From contig JBITNC010000002.1 of the NCBI GenBank assembly GCA_050084985.1, positions 3,596,001 through 3,660,000 of the forward strand: 64,000 bases of DNA. Direction: 5' to 3'. The stretch is from Nageia nagi. Its lineage: Eukaryota; Pinophyta. The notes beneath the pieces are model-generated. The model saw only the letters and a list, made by a program, of their open reading frames with translations. It had not been told where the DNA came from and ran no database searches. The translations under genes were made by a program, and so were the position numbers. Below are positions 52,601 through 62,268 of this stretch, piece by piece (position 1 is the stretch's first letter; the number at the start of each line of letters is the position of its first letter).

Positions 52601-55600
52601 ACAAATGCACTTCATTCGTGACCATGTTTCACTACTCAACATTCAGCTTCATTGCATTTCCACAAAAGAGCAAGTTGCAAATGTTTTCACTAAATCTCTT
52701 GATTATGGAAAGTTTGAATGCTTTCGAAGCTTCCTCTCATGTTCTTTGAAGACCTAATGAAAACCACATCATTGCATTTTCAAATGTTTCACTACTTAAC
52801 AATACATTAGTTTTTAAATATAGATTATTGGTTAATTATAGGGTAGTGGTTAATTATAGTTATATGTTATTTTTAGGAACCCTTTTCTATTTTTAGTTTC
52901 TCTTGTATTTATACTTGATTAAGGAATGTAATAAAGCAAGTCCCTTATTCCAATCTTATAGGTGAATTTAGGCCACTCAGACTCGATCGACTCTCTAACG
53001 AAAAAAACCATTAAAAATTGCTTTTGAGGATCAAACTTTAAAGGATCGACCTTCAGAGAATCAGGATCAGCCTTCAAAGGATTCCAATATTCTTGATATT
53101 GTTTTTGAGGATCTTGAAAGTCTAGCATAGGAGTTAGTAGCAAAGCAGGAATAGCAAAGGGCACAAGAAGAGGTAGTTGGATCCAATTCCATATATTAAG
53201 CACAAAGGGTGCTCATAGCTTATAGTAGGACAAAGGGGAAAAGCAAAAACGAAAAATTGAAATTTGTTGCCATCATAGATTGTGTGATTTTGTATTTTGC
53301 AGCCATCATAAGCTCATTTTGTACTATGAAGTTTCAACATTTTGATTAATACAAACATATGCCCCTTCCTATTTTCCATTTCTTATTTGTAATTATGTAC
53401 ATTGTAAATTGTATAATTTGATGTTACATTTTTTTTTTGCTGAGTCCAGCAATGTTCCTTTTTCCAAGTCTTGGGTCCAAGCCCCGAGGGAACCTTGGTG
53501 AGTCCAAGGAGAGTCCGAGTTTGACAACTATGTTAATCATTGTCCAACATAGAAATGAGGATAGATATAGAGAGTGTTTCAATGTTTGTTCCCATGCATA
53601 AGCACAAGAATGATCTAATGAAGAATAATCATACAAGATGTGATGCATTTATGAATTTTTGGAAGTGTTGGTTGTGTTAACGATGTATGCAAGACCATTC
53701 CAGTTAACTGATGTGCTTAACATATTCATTTACTGTATGTACTTTTTGGTTCAAAACATTTTGAGTTGTTTACATGGTTTTTCTTTATTCAATAGTATAC
53801 AAATATTTCTATATTAGTCAGGTCTTAGTATCCTTTGGACAGTGCTAATTATAGATAAGAATCAATTTTATATAGACAATTCTTGTATTGTGGTAAATTC
53901 CTTTCTGCAAATAAGTGTTTGTATGTTTCCACAGGATAGTTTATCTTTTCAAATGTGAGGCTTCAAGTTCCAAGTCTTCTTAACATTGAACTGAGTAGTT
54001 ACATCCCAATCCAGAGAAATTCTTTGAAGATGACTATTTTGTGTATTTTACAACACTTTTGAAGCTGGTTTTTTCAAGTTCAACATGTAACAATTGAACT
54101 TAGTACCATGTATAAACATGGAACAGAAACATATATGGTACACACATAACCTGAAATGGATTTCACTTTCATTTTACTGGTCAATAGATATGTGGTGAGT
54201 CTTACCTTCAACCAGTCGTGATACGAGTGGCTTCATTATATTAGCTTCTGCCATTGTAATAACATCACTATCACTCTTTGGCAAATTCTCAAGTATAACA
54301 CTGACATTTTCTGCAAACTCCTCTTCATGAATAAGAGTCACAAGAAACAGAACTGCATTTCGTGCATGACTTATATTTTCAGCTATATCTTGACTTTCTG
54401 ACAATAACCTCATCAAGTATACAGCTTGTGGAGCCTCCTCCTTTTGTCGTGCAAGGCAACACACAATCAAATCAATGATTCCAGCTTCCACCATAATCCC
54501 CTGTAAAAACACAAAAAAATAGCATACAGGCTTTCATCAGAATGCATATCACAATTTACTGGAGGTATGTCCCCTAAAATTGCAATGCAATTCAGCCCTC
54601 AAATGCAGAATTGAAAACTATACTTTTAAAAAAATTATAAAATAACTTCAATACTTTCTATGAATCATGCAAAATATTGAGAGGCTTATGCATCCTTCCT
54701 AGCAGAAGATGGAAGACAAATGGTCATTTCTTTCATTTTATATAAGAAAGTACATCATAGGGAAACTGTTGAAGAAACTTAAACAAATGCAAGATGGTGT
54801 GAACATACGATGTCAAAAACTGACCAGTAATTGTAAACAATTGCAATAACTTTCATTCTGTTACGAAATAAAGCAGCTTTATTGTCATAAAAAGAATTGA
54901 AAACTGGTCTGCAGTCATACTATTAAAATTTCTTAAATTCAAAGAGTAAATATTTCATAGAAGAATTGAGAATTGTTCAATGCTGTTCTAACAACACATA
55001 GATCCAAAACTTCTAATTATGGTTCAAAATCAAGATACTTATGCACCAAACATTGCATAATTTTTATCTTCCAAATTTTTTCCAATGTACATCTAGTGAT
55101 AAATTGATAATATCCTAGATGATAGCGAACTTTAGCTTTAGTGCATCCTAGGCAGTGTCTTAATGCCCAAGTTGCTTGCTTATTTCTAAACACTCAAGAA
55201 TCATAAATTTTAAACAAGTCTATTCAACTCAATATTACTCATACACATCACTAATATTAGCAGTTTATAACATACCCTATAACTATAAATCCTTCAGAAA
55301 AGATTTAAGGGCAAAGCCAGGCATCTTGTAAAACACTTTAGAGCTTCACTGTTGCATAATTTGACAAATACCCTAATTATAAACATCAAGATCTTCAAAG
55401 GGTTCAAAACTACTCGTTTTTGAAACTCCAATTACTAAAATGGCATGTTTCAGTGCATCATATGATATACCATTCAAAATATAAGTTTGAAATAATTGTA
55501 CAGCACTTATCTACAACTTTTAATACTCAAGCAAATTTTGTTCCAAATGCAAAATTTATGAATTGTATAACATAACCAACTTTCAGGAAAATGGTATTAT

Positions 55601-58600
55601 TATCTACAGTCTCACAAAGGATAGCCTTCAGAATGTAAGGTATCTTTTTTTTATGGTTTTTGCAAATAAATACCAGTACCTATATTGTGAGAAAAATCAT
55701 CTGCAACTCATGTATTTATCAAGAGATAAAATACAGCTTAGCATGCAACACAAATCAAAACTACACATGTAAAAAGCTCCCCCTTGTATTCTTGATAAAT
55801 AATTAATGCCTACTAATAAGCATACAGTAGTTTATATGATAGAGAGATATTTTATGTTCCCTCAAAAGATACACAAAAGTTTTAGGCAGACACTTTTTAC
55901 CTCAAAATCAGTCAATAGTTTAAAATATTAATATTTGACACTTCCACGCCTGCATCAGTTAATCAGATTGAATCCCTGTATATATTATATCCAATACACT
56001 GTATGCTATTAAATCACTTCCCACTTTGTCTGTGGAGCTATATAGAAGTAAAATTGCAAGGGGAATTTCAAAGACAGGATTGACAGCAAAGATGCTGCTC
56101 AATTTGTCAAAATGTTTGACAAGATGTTTTTTGAAAGTTCCTTTGTTGCATTAATCTCCCAAATAATCCTCAAGTTATTTTCAACCTCTAATGTGAAACA
56201 GCATACCAGGTTGCACTAACCTTGACCATAGTATTCTCTTATCATATATGAAATATGTCCAACCTCCATAGTGAAAGAACGCAAATCTCTTCTGCCTAGA
56301 AGAAAAATTCCACATCTCACTCAACAGCTTATTTTAACAAAACGGAAGACTAACCTTGACAGATTCAACGAGCATTTTGTCTATTGTCAGACTTTCTAGG
56401 TTATTTTTGGAATGATCTTTTTGCACCCATTCACTTTTCCAGGTTGAGAGAGACCTCTTAGACAAGGCTGTCTCATGATTACTAAAGGAGAATGAAACAA
56501 CAATTCCAGTTCAGATCAACAGCTTTATAATTCCGCTAAGACATCATTGGTTTAATGGTAATTTATCAAGTTACTGAATGCACAGTGTTTTTTTGTATGG
56601 TTCGTAATAGTAAATTTAATGTATTCATTTTCTTTAACATCTGCGTATAAAATAATAAATGGTTACTCAAAAGACAAGTATCATTTCAGATAAAGAGCAC
56701 TTGGACTCAAATGGAGACGAAATATAATTATAAAAAACCATGTGTATATTGTAAGTGAATCTGATATCTAAGAGAAGTGAGAAATTATTGATTGAAACTA
56801 GCTACTCCCTATGGAAAACTTGAGCGCATTCACATTTGGTATGATTTTCTACTGCAATAAAATTAATTTATCAGTAGCTATTGATGTTCCATTTTCTTTA
56901 TAAGCAAATTTCAGAAGAGAAAGAAAGTGAAACTGCATTTCAAGAACCTGATTTTCATGGTTGTCTTTTGCAAGGACTGATAGAGTAGAGAATGCTTTGA
57001 CAGCCAAATTGCTGGAAGCTTTAGTCAACTTCACAAGCCTGGGTATGAGACTCTTATTGGCCACTTTATACTTATTTAAAGATTCCTCTTCACACAAAGC
57101 TTGCAAATCTTGCACTGCCTTTAACTTCTCCTCTTCATCACTCTCCGAGTTGGTGAGAAGTTCATTTGCATTTTCTAACCTGATACTATAGTTTCTCTCT
57201 CTCCATTCTGCAATTGACTGTTTCAAAGCAAAATTTGGTTTCATCTTCTTGTTCTTCAACTCAACCCCTTTTGGGCACCTGGTATGACCTTCTTCAAACC
57301 ATCGCTCAATCGCAGCTCGCTCATAGGTCTGTCCTGATGCAATCTGCACAGGGTCCTGCATAACATCCTTGGTAATTGGACAAATAAACGAGTGCAAAGG
57401 AAGCATAGGAATGTCCCTGTGGGTTGCTGTTCTGCCATGATGAGTAGACTCAACCTTATCATAAGAATCTGTCCTAAGAGGCTTACGCTTTGAAGCAATT
57501 GCCCTCTCTAGCAGAACAATGAACTGTTCCAAATACAGAGAGTATACCTTTCCTCTAAATTGTACAGCCTCAGCTTTCTCCGCCTTCAACTTAGCCAATT
57601 CTGTGGAAAAAGCACCACTGTCCAATGGAATCCTTAAACTATCAGCAATTTGCTCTGCAAACTTGTTGCTGAGGGAGTAATCCGAGACGATTGAATCAAG
57701 AGCGCCATCCTCAAAAGAATTGCAAAGAATCTGATCCTTCGATTCCAGTTTTAGTACCCCCTTTTCTATCAACTGTTTAGCTTCAGAAACATGGAATTTC
57801 AAGGCATCAGAAGAGCCATCCAATATCACATTTTCAAGAAACACTCTTGAATTCTTTGCACAGCTCTTGACTTGATCGATTATGGTTAAGCAACAGGTCA
57901 ACAAATATAAGGAAGACCTGTCAACAGGAAAACTATTCAGAACATAAGTCTTTTCAAAGTTTAGAAATCCTAACAAATGCTCTTCATTAACGCCAACACA
58001 CAAGAAACCACGAAATGCATTTTTCCTTTTCAAAGCTTGCAAAATTTCATAAATCTCTTCAAGCAGTGAATTTCCAATTTTTATCATTATGTCCTTTCGT
58101 GTTCACTTGCGTAAATGCAACATGTATAATCAATCTTTAGAATCGCACTCTGCAATCCTTCACAGGATGAGAAAATAATTTTCAATTCCTAAGTTCTATG
58201 ATCACCTGAAGCTTTTGGAATTTTCTTCAGATGATATACACATTTGAAACAAAAATGATTGGAATGTTGCATATATTGCAATAAGCATATATTTCACAAA
58301 AACTGAGATGGATCTACAACTAAGAACGGAAAACAAAATACAGTAATTGCAATAGGCATAAATTTCAAAAAAACTGAGACGGATCTTCATTTTCAAGCAA
58401 CAAAATATCTAAAAAAAAATTCAAAATTGGCTTTCATCTCAGGAAATTGACCTGATTTTTTCGTTCATGTGGAAAATTCTTGGAAATAATTCAATGAAAG
58501 TGAGGAATCTGCAAATATTTGTACTATAATTTATCGAAGCTTAATCCACAAGGAAAAATACGCAAACAAAAGGGCCCATTTTTAAGTTGTAGGGAGCATA

Positions 58601-58990
58601 TGCGGGTTTGAATCTTAACTACTCCACGGCTCTAACAAAAATTTTCACTATACTAACAACTAAAACATTTGAAGAAAATATATAATTTTACCTCCCAATT
58701 GTTTCCTGAAGAAGGTTTTCAGCGGATTGAACTTGAGCCTCCATCTGCTTTGTATCCAAGGCCGTATAGTCCACGGGCATACTTTCTACATCCTTTTGCA
58801 GCTCTTTTAAAACCTGCGCTAATTCTAGCAGAAACCTTCCAAATTGCAAAAGAATCCTACTCACAACATGTTCTTTCTCATGGCAAGCGTCCTCTGCTAA
58901 TTTGGCTAACCTACACAGTTGTTTGTTCATATTTTTGGCCCATTTCGCGATCTCAGCAGAAGATGAGCAAGAATTCTCACTCATCTCCAT
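42144..58990 (-). CDS. U-box/Armadillo-repeat E3 ubiquitin-protein ligase, PUB42/43/44-like
   Basis: Spliced model: 58990-58692, 58224-58206 (19-nt microexon), 58093-56948, 54500-54206 and 43642-42144. All introns are GT-AG and all phases fit, giving 3258 nt and about 1085 residues. Residues 1 to about 330 form a helical N-terminal domain. The U-box is at about 335-408 (HSFICPITKDVMQDPVQIAS, then GQTYERAAIERWFEEGHTRC); it recruits the E2 enzyme. Armadillo repeats for substrate or membrane binding fill about 415-1075. Plant proteins of this class ubiquitinate regulators of immunity and senescence, acting in the cytosol or at the plasma membrane; the substrate here is unknown. Two Met codons (58990 and 58984) are possible starts; the second is the one conserved in the duplicate. 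Intron 4 is 10563 bp and holds transposon relics, none of which breaks the frame. The length is close to PUB42 and longer than PUB43/44. Confidence 0.92.
44074..45540 (+). pseudogene. LINE ORF1 relic (DUF4283 domain), interrupted
   Basis: The plus strand reads MKVIERFIFAETSPPLKD from 44074 and RPNIDAIRKWAKFRWKVKG near 44230. It reaches SQWFF at 44386 and, after a 627-bp insertion, resumes with LFLERWRPGFNPARAQIMKA and PIWVTLPNLSFD at 45030-45135. These are the conserved blocks of DUF4283, found in ORF1 of plant L1-type LINEs. The element has a premature stop near 44224 and later stops and frameshifts. It lies antisense in intron 4 of the U-box gene. Confidence 0.8.
44387..45013. mobile_element. 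627-bp inverted-repeat element (Mutator-like MITE) inside the LINE ORF1
   Basis: The ends are TATAGTTAGAAAAATCGG and, as reverse complement, ATAGTTAGGAAAATTGCC. GGTTTTTCG precedes the element (44378-44386) and GGTTTTTTCG follows it (45014-45023), a 9-10 bp target-site duplication typical of the Mutator superfamily. Removing the insert plus one duplication restores the LINE frame exactly, which confirms the boundaries. The interior is rich in AAAATCGG words and carries no transposase. Confidence 0.85.
45541..46698. other. intron 4 sequence, possibly more LINE
   Basis: To about 45900 the plus-strand reading looks like the decayed tail of the LINE ORF1. Beyond that no gene or repeat is recognised. 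Confidence 0.4.
46699..46792 (+). repeat. dispersed direct repeat, copy 1
   Basis: Matches 48463-48557 with scattered differences: shared AGGATGAATAAC, TATCATCC, ATTACAATTTA and GACCTTGGAACA(A/T)AAGC. The copies lie 1.76 kb apart, which would fit the ends of a small unclassified element. Confidence 0.7.
47469..47722. repeat. imperfect tandem repeat, about 146-bp period
   Basis: The block beginning AGGAATCC(G/A)(A/G)CA at 47469 recurs at 47615. Common words are TGACAAC(A/G)TAG, GTTATCAA and ATCAAAATA/GTCAAAATA. Confidence 0.6.
48253..48440. repeat. 94-bp tandem duplication
   Basis: TAGAATGTGACAATATATCT starts both at 48253 and at 48347; the two units are nearly identical. Each contains the palindrome-like GATATCGTGAGATCAC. 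Confidence 0.9.
48463..48557 (+). repeat. dispersed direct repeat, copy 2
   Basis: The counterpart of 46699-46792, ending next to the Copia relic. Confidence 0.7.
48623..52960 (+). mobile_element. defective Copia retrotransposon in intron 4 (antisense to the U-box gene)
   Basis: Short LTRs lie at 48623-48781 and about 52785-52960. They share ACTTGATTAAGGAATGTAAT then AAAGCAAGTC and CAATCTTATA. TGGTATCAGA directly follows the first (48782-48791) as the primer-binding site. The internal region reads gag, protease, integrase, RT, RNase H in Copia order. No target-site duplication is obvious, so the ends are approximate. It lies opposite to the host gene's transcription. Confidence 0.88.
49249..52740 (+). 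pseudogene. Copia gag-pol remnant in intron 4
   Basis: Gag begins near 49249 and reads ATWKTKIQAILEIDGLWGIV near 49350. A complete zinc knuckle CLICGKKKHEFQDC (C-x2-C-x4-H-x4-C) is near 49915-49950. Protease WYVYFGAIKHMT near 50152 has lost the catalytic Asp. The integrase C-terminal block FHLRVFGSTTYMHIPKEQRT is near 51220. RT has KKAVGCKWVFKPKYKVDGT near 51790 and YEETFAP near 51908. RNase H has WSCKKQSITSKSITESEY near 52380. At least ten stops or frameshifts are visible, so it is dead. It is a different Copia family from the one at 30688-35894. Confidence 0.88.
52961..54205. other. intron 4 sequence next to exon 4
   Basis: A 94-codon minus-strand frame (53203-52919) begins inside the LTR and is Pro/Asp-rich without a known domain. 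It is not called as a gene. The 13-mer AGTTGTCAAACTC is present inverted at 53517-53529. Confidence 0.4.
54206..54500 (-). other. U-box gene exon 4 (Armadillo repeats)
   Basis: The acceptor is TTTTTACAG|GGG and the donor GAAG|GTAAGA. It reads GIMVEAGIIDLIVCCLARQK onward and continues the Armadillo repeat begun by NHENQ in exon 3. It ends one base into a Gly codon. Confidence 0.9.
54501..56947. other. intron 3 of the U-box gene
   Basis: Bounded by donor GTTCTT (56947) and acceptor TTTTTACAG (54501). It contains no recognisable transposon coding sequence. A 42-codon open stretch with a good donor at 56355 is discussed as a possible cassette exon. Confidence 0.7.
56948..58093 (-). other. U-box gene exon 3 (carries the U-box)
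   Basis: 382 complete codons from DIMIKIGNSLLEE to LAKDNHENQ. The acceptor is CGAAAG|GAC and the donor is CAG|GTTCTT. The U-box occupies about 57409-57188. Confidence 0.9.
58206..58224 (-). other. U-box gene exon 2 (19-nt microexon)
   Basis: AAAATTCCAAAAGCTTCAG lies between an acceptor (CATCTGAAG) and a donor (GTGATC). It completes the split Arg codon and adds KFQKLQ, bringing the phase to zero as exon 3 requires. Without it exon 1 joins exon 3 out of frame. The same 19 nt and both splice sites are kept at 38016-38034 with one synonymous change. Confidence 0.8.
58692..58990 (-). other. U-box gene exon 1
   Basis: Encodes MEMSENSCSSSAEIAKWAKN onward, a helical N-terminal region ending LLQETIG. 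The donor is GGGAG|GTAAAA, leaving two bases of a split Arg codon. It is closely matched by 38451-38743. Confidence 0.9.
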
Positions 58991-59106
58991 AACTTTTGCA
59001 GCTTTGAAACTCTAAAGATTTTCAGAGCTTCAACAAAATTTATACTACGCTGTTCGAAATCAAGAACACTACTGCCCTTGAAATAGTCCGGTAAGGCTTC
59101 TCTTCT

Positions 59107-59123
59107 CCGGATTCGAACCCGGG
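59107..59123 (-). other. tRNA-like B-box motif upstream of the U-box gene
   Basis: The minus strand reads GACCCGGGTTCGAATCCGG, a perfect T-arm/B-box consensus (GGTTCGAATCC). It lies about 120 bp upstream of the start codon and is conserved at 38865-38883 in the duplicate. The surrounding bases do not fold into a complete tRNA that I can see. It may be a SINE or tRNA relic inside the 5' flank. Confidence 0.6.
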
Positions 59124-59858
59124 TCAATCGGATAAACCATTGACTGGGTATACATTCAGGGTATTTTACAAGTGTTGGATTTTGATGGCATTGACTTGCA
59201 GAGATGAATCAGTGTAGAAGTCGTGGATGTCACATTCACCATTATTGAATATAAAACAATCTAATCTCTCTGTGCTGTTGTAATTATTGAATATCTGATT
59301 ACTCACTGCTCTGATCTCAGTAGTAAGGTAAAAAAACAACATCATCTGTAAGAGCTAAATCTTTTGAAAGTCTTTCCAAGGTATGGAATTAAAATGACAA
59401 TGCAATTCATAAATATAACAAGAAGTCCAGATTAAGTGGTGCTATAGATAACTAGCATTTCCTTGGTGATGTGATGTCTATCATGCCAACATTCTAAGAT
59501 TTGTTTTAGTTACAATAATAAACACTTCTTTAAATTCATCTTGGTTATATGAAATAAGTTAGAAATGGTAAAAACATTTTTGAAGATACAAGAATTTAAA
59601 TAAATATTAATAGAGACTAAAATTAATGCAAAGAGAATCCACTTCTAAAGTGTTATGGTGAGAGAATTTGAAATAAGTTTGTCACAAATAAATTTCAACT
59701 AAAAAATATATAAGATGATTTTGATCATGGAAATGATTAAAATTATTTGAAGAGACACTAAATATTTGTGTTGAATATAATTATGAAACCATTGGTTGGA
59801 ATCAAATATTAAAATGAACTTAAAAACTTCAAATCATTTGAACTCAAAGTTGCATTTT

Positions 59859-59887
59859 GGGGGGTTGGGGGGTGGGGTTGGGTTGGG
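59859..59887 (+). other. G-quadruplex-forming G tract
   Basis: Five G-runs of 6, 6, 4, 3 and 3 bases are separated by one or two T. It satisfies the four-run quadruplex rule with very short loops. It sits about 870 bp upstream of the U-box start codon, in the part missing from the left duplicate. Confidence 0.85.
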
Positions 59888-62268
59888 TTGATCAAAGCTC
59901 TTCAAAACATCTTTCTCTTTCTTAATATATCTTATTTGGATGATTTTTTCGACATGTATGTATGTAGAGGGAGAGATGGTGATGCGATCTATAGAAGGTT
60001 TATGCATTTTTTTTTAAGAATTTTAAGTAAAGAGAATAATGCATTACAATGTATGTTAGTTGTGTTTCTATTTTTGATAGCTCTAGAGTCTAGTTGACAC
60101 CTTTATGAGTTTGTGACCATCCTACAATTACATGTTAAATTAAAGCAATAAACTTTTATCCATGGGCATATATCAAATTCATCTTTCAATTGAATTTTTA
60201 AAACAATTTTTTGGTAATGGTAAATTTATATTACGAGCATTTTTTATACAAGCTCTCAAAACATTGTTTTACAAAAAGTTATTAAGATATTCCATGTTTG
60301 AGCAATGTGAAGCCTCATAACAATCCTATAATCATCTTACCCAGTTTTACACATAATTGGGTACCATGCTTTACTACAACCAACCCTGTAATCGACATTT
60401 TCAACTATTCTAACTAAATAGTGAATATCAATCTCTTGATGGCGAATTTTTTAAAACTATTTTATCCTTCTTAATTGAAAAAGAGTTTTAAATTTACTTT
60501 TTTGTAGGTAAAATATTTTTTTGACCGTTTTATAATGGACAAAAATATCTTTGACAAGAATTGGTAAGGTCAAATTTGATCGTTGCCCAAGACCTTAATG
60601 AACAACGATTATATAATTTGAGTACTGGTCCATATTATGTTCTCATTATTTTTCTTGCCCAACATTGGGCTTCTCCTCATTTTCCTCTTCTTTACTCTCA
60701 TCCTTAACATATCAAGCATTAAGATCCATAATATCAAGGATTATTTATTGAAAGATATTATAAGGTAATTGATCATATTAAAAGGTCTCTAGCTCAAGTG
60801 AACCATAAGATATTGTTTAAGAATGTTGTTATAGCTCCCAAGTTTATGTTAGGTATCTCAACGATATATTCAATAGTCCAAAGTGATGGTAAATAATTTG
60901 AATGTTTACCAATCATTGTAATTAACAAAGTCCTTAGGAAGATTACAAGAATAATCCACTTGTATTGATTTTATTTGTTTATTGCTAAAGAATTACCTTA
61001 GACACAAATAGATATATCATAAATTTGATCTAAACATGATTAGTAGTATCAACTTTGAATCCATGGTTATTTTTCTCAAATCTAAGTATCTAATATAATC
61101 AACATATAATTTAGGCCTATTATAGTCTATGCATGTAATATCCTCCATTATTCTATGATATCATAAGCTTATGGAAGAGTTCCTCATTGATTAGAACTTC
61201 ACAATCGAGATACAACACTCCATGATGGAATCAAACCATAAGCATAAGCATAAGTTTGATACTATTCAAATGTATTGGAAGTAACATAAGTTTCAAAGGG
61301 TATCTTTACTCAATTTGAATATATTTGAGATTCCTTCATAATTATGCACTTACATTAGTAAACAATCATTGTCTCTTGCATAGTTTTAGTATCAAATATA
61401 TGGGTGGTAGAATTAACTATCAATGATATTGATGAACATTGTTCACGATAAAAATCACTCATTTAAATAATGCCTTTCAAAGTAATCATTGTTTAAATGT
61501 TAACCGTTAAATGGGACTATATTAGTTGCTTTAGTTGATTACCTTCTTTCTTCTTCACATGGAATTTATTTAAAAGGACCATGTTACTTCACATAATGTC
61601 CATCTTTAACCCACTAAAATCACCTACAAATAGTGGCACATGAATGTTACAATAAACTAATTTCTTAGTTGAAAGACTAACAATGAAGGGGAAAGATCCA
61701 GACTAAGAGAGAGCAAACAACTTATGATGTTTAAAGGGATACACTTAAGAATCCTTAGAATCACACCTGGAGAGGATGATATAAAAATAATAAAGGAAGG
61801 ATACATTCAATTTTTTATCACTTTCCATGATTAATGCACTACTTAATAACATAGATAAGTTGTGTGAAAATAATAAAGGAATTATGCATAATGTAGCTTT
61901 TGATCACTTACTATGATTAATGCACTACTTGATTAGTTGATGACATAAATAAGGTATGCGTGTATTGGGGGGTGATAATTGGAATTCATTATCAAAATAT
62001 TATTATTCTAATTAGACATTGACATATATAGATATAACTAATACAGATGAAAAAGAATGATATATAGTGATTGGTATAATATAAGTACTTAGTAGAACAC
62101 ATAAAATAACAAATATGGCTAATTCAATTCTACGTAAATCATCTACACAAATTATATACAATAAATTTTCACAAGATTTAGTTAGCATGCTAATCCTAAT
62201 AAGACTTAAGGCAATTATCATTCATGAAGGTTAAGAATAAAGAACCATCGAATTATTGCAACAAAGCC

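Larger units (their letters stand above)
57990..62268. repeat. segmental duplication, right copy
   Basis: The source-like copy of 37797-40485, containing the functional 5' half of the U-box gene and its upstream region. It includes about 1.5 kb (59280-60780) absent from the left copy; I recognise no coding sequence there. Confidence 0.9.

Noticed and set aside
59107-59123. Functional tRNA gene
   Set aside because: Only a T-arm-like motif is present; I could not find a matching acceptor stem, D-arm or anticodon arm.
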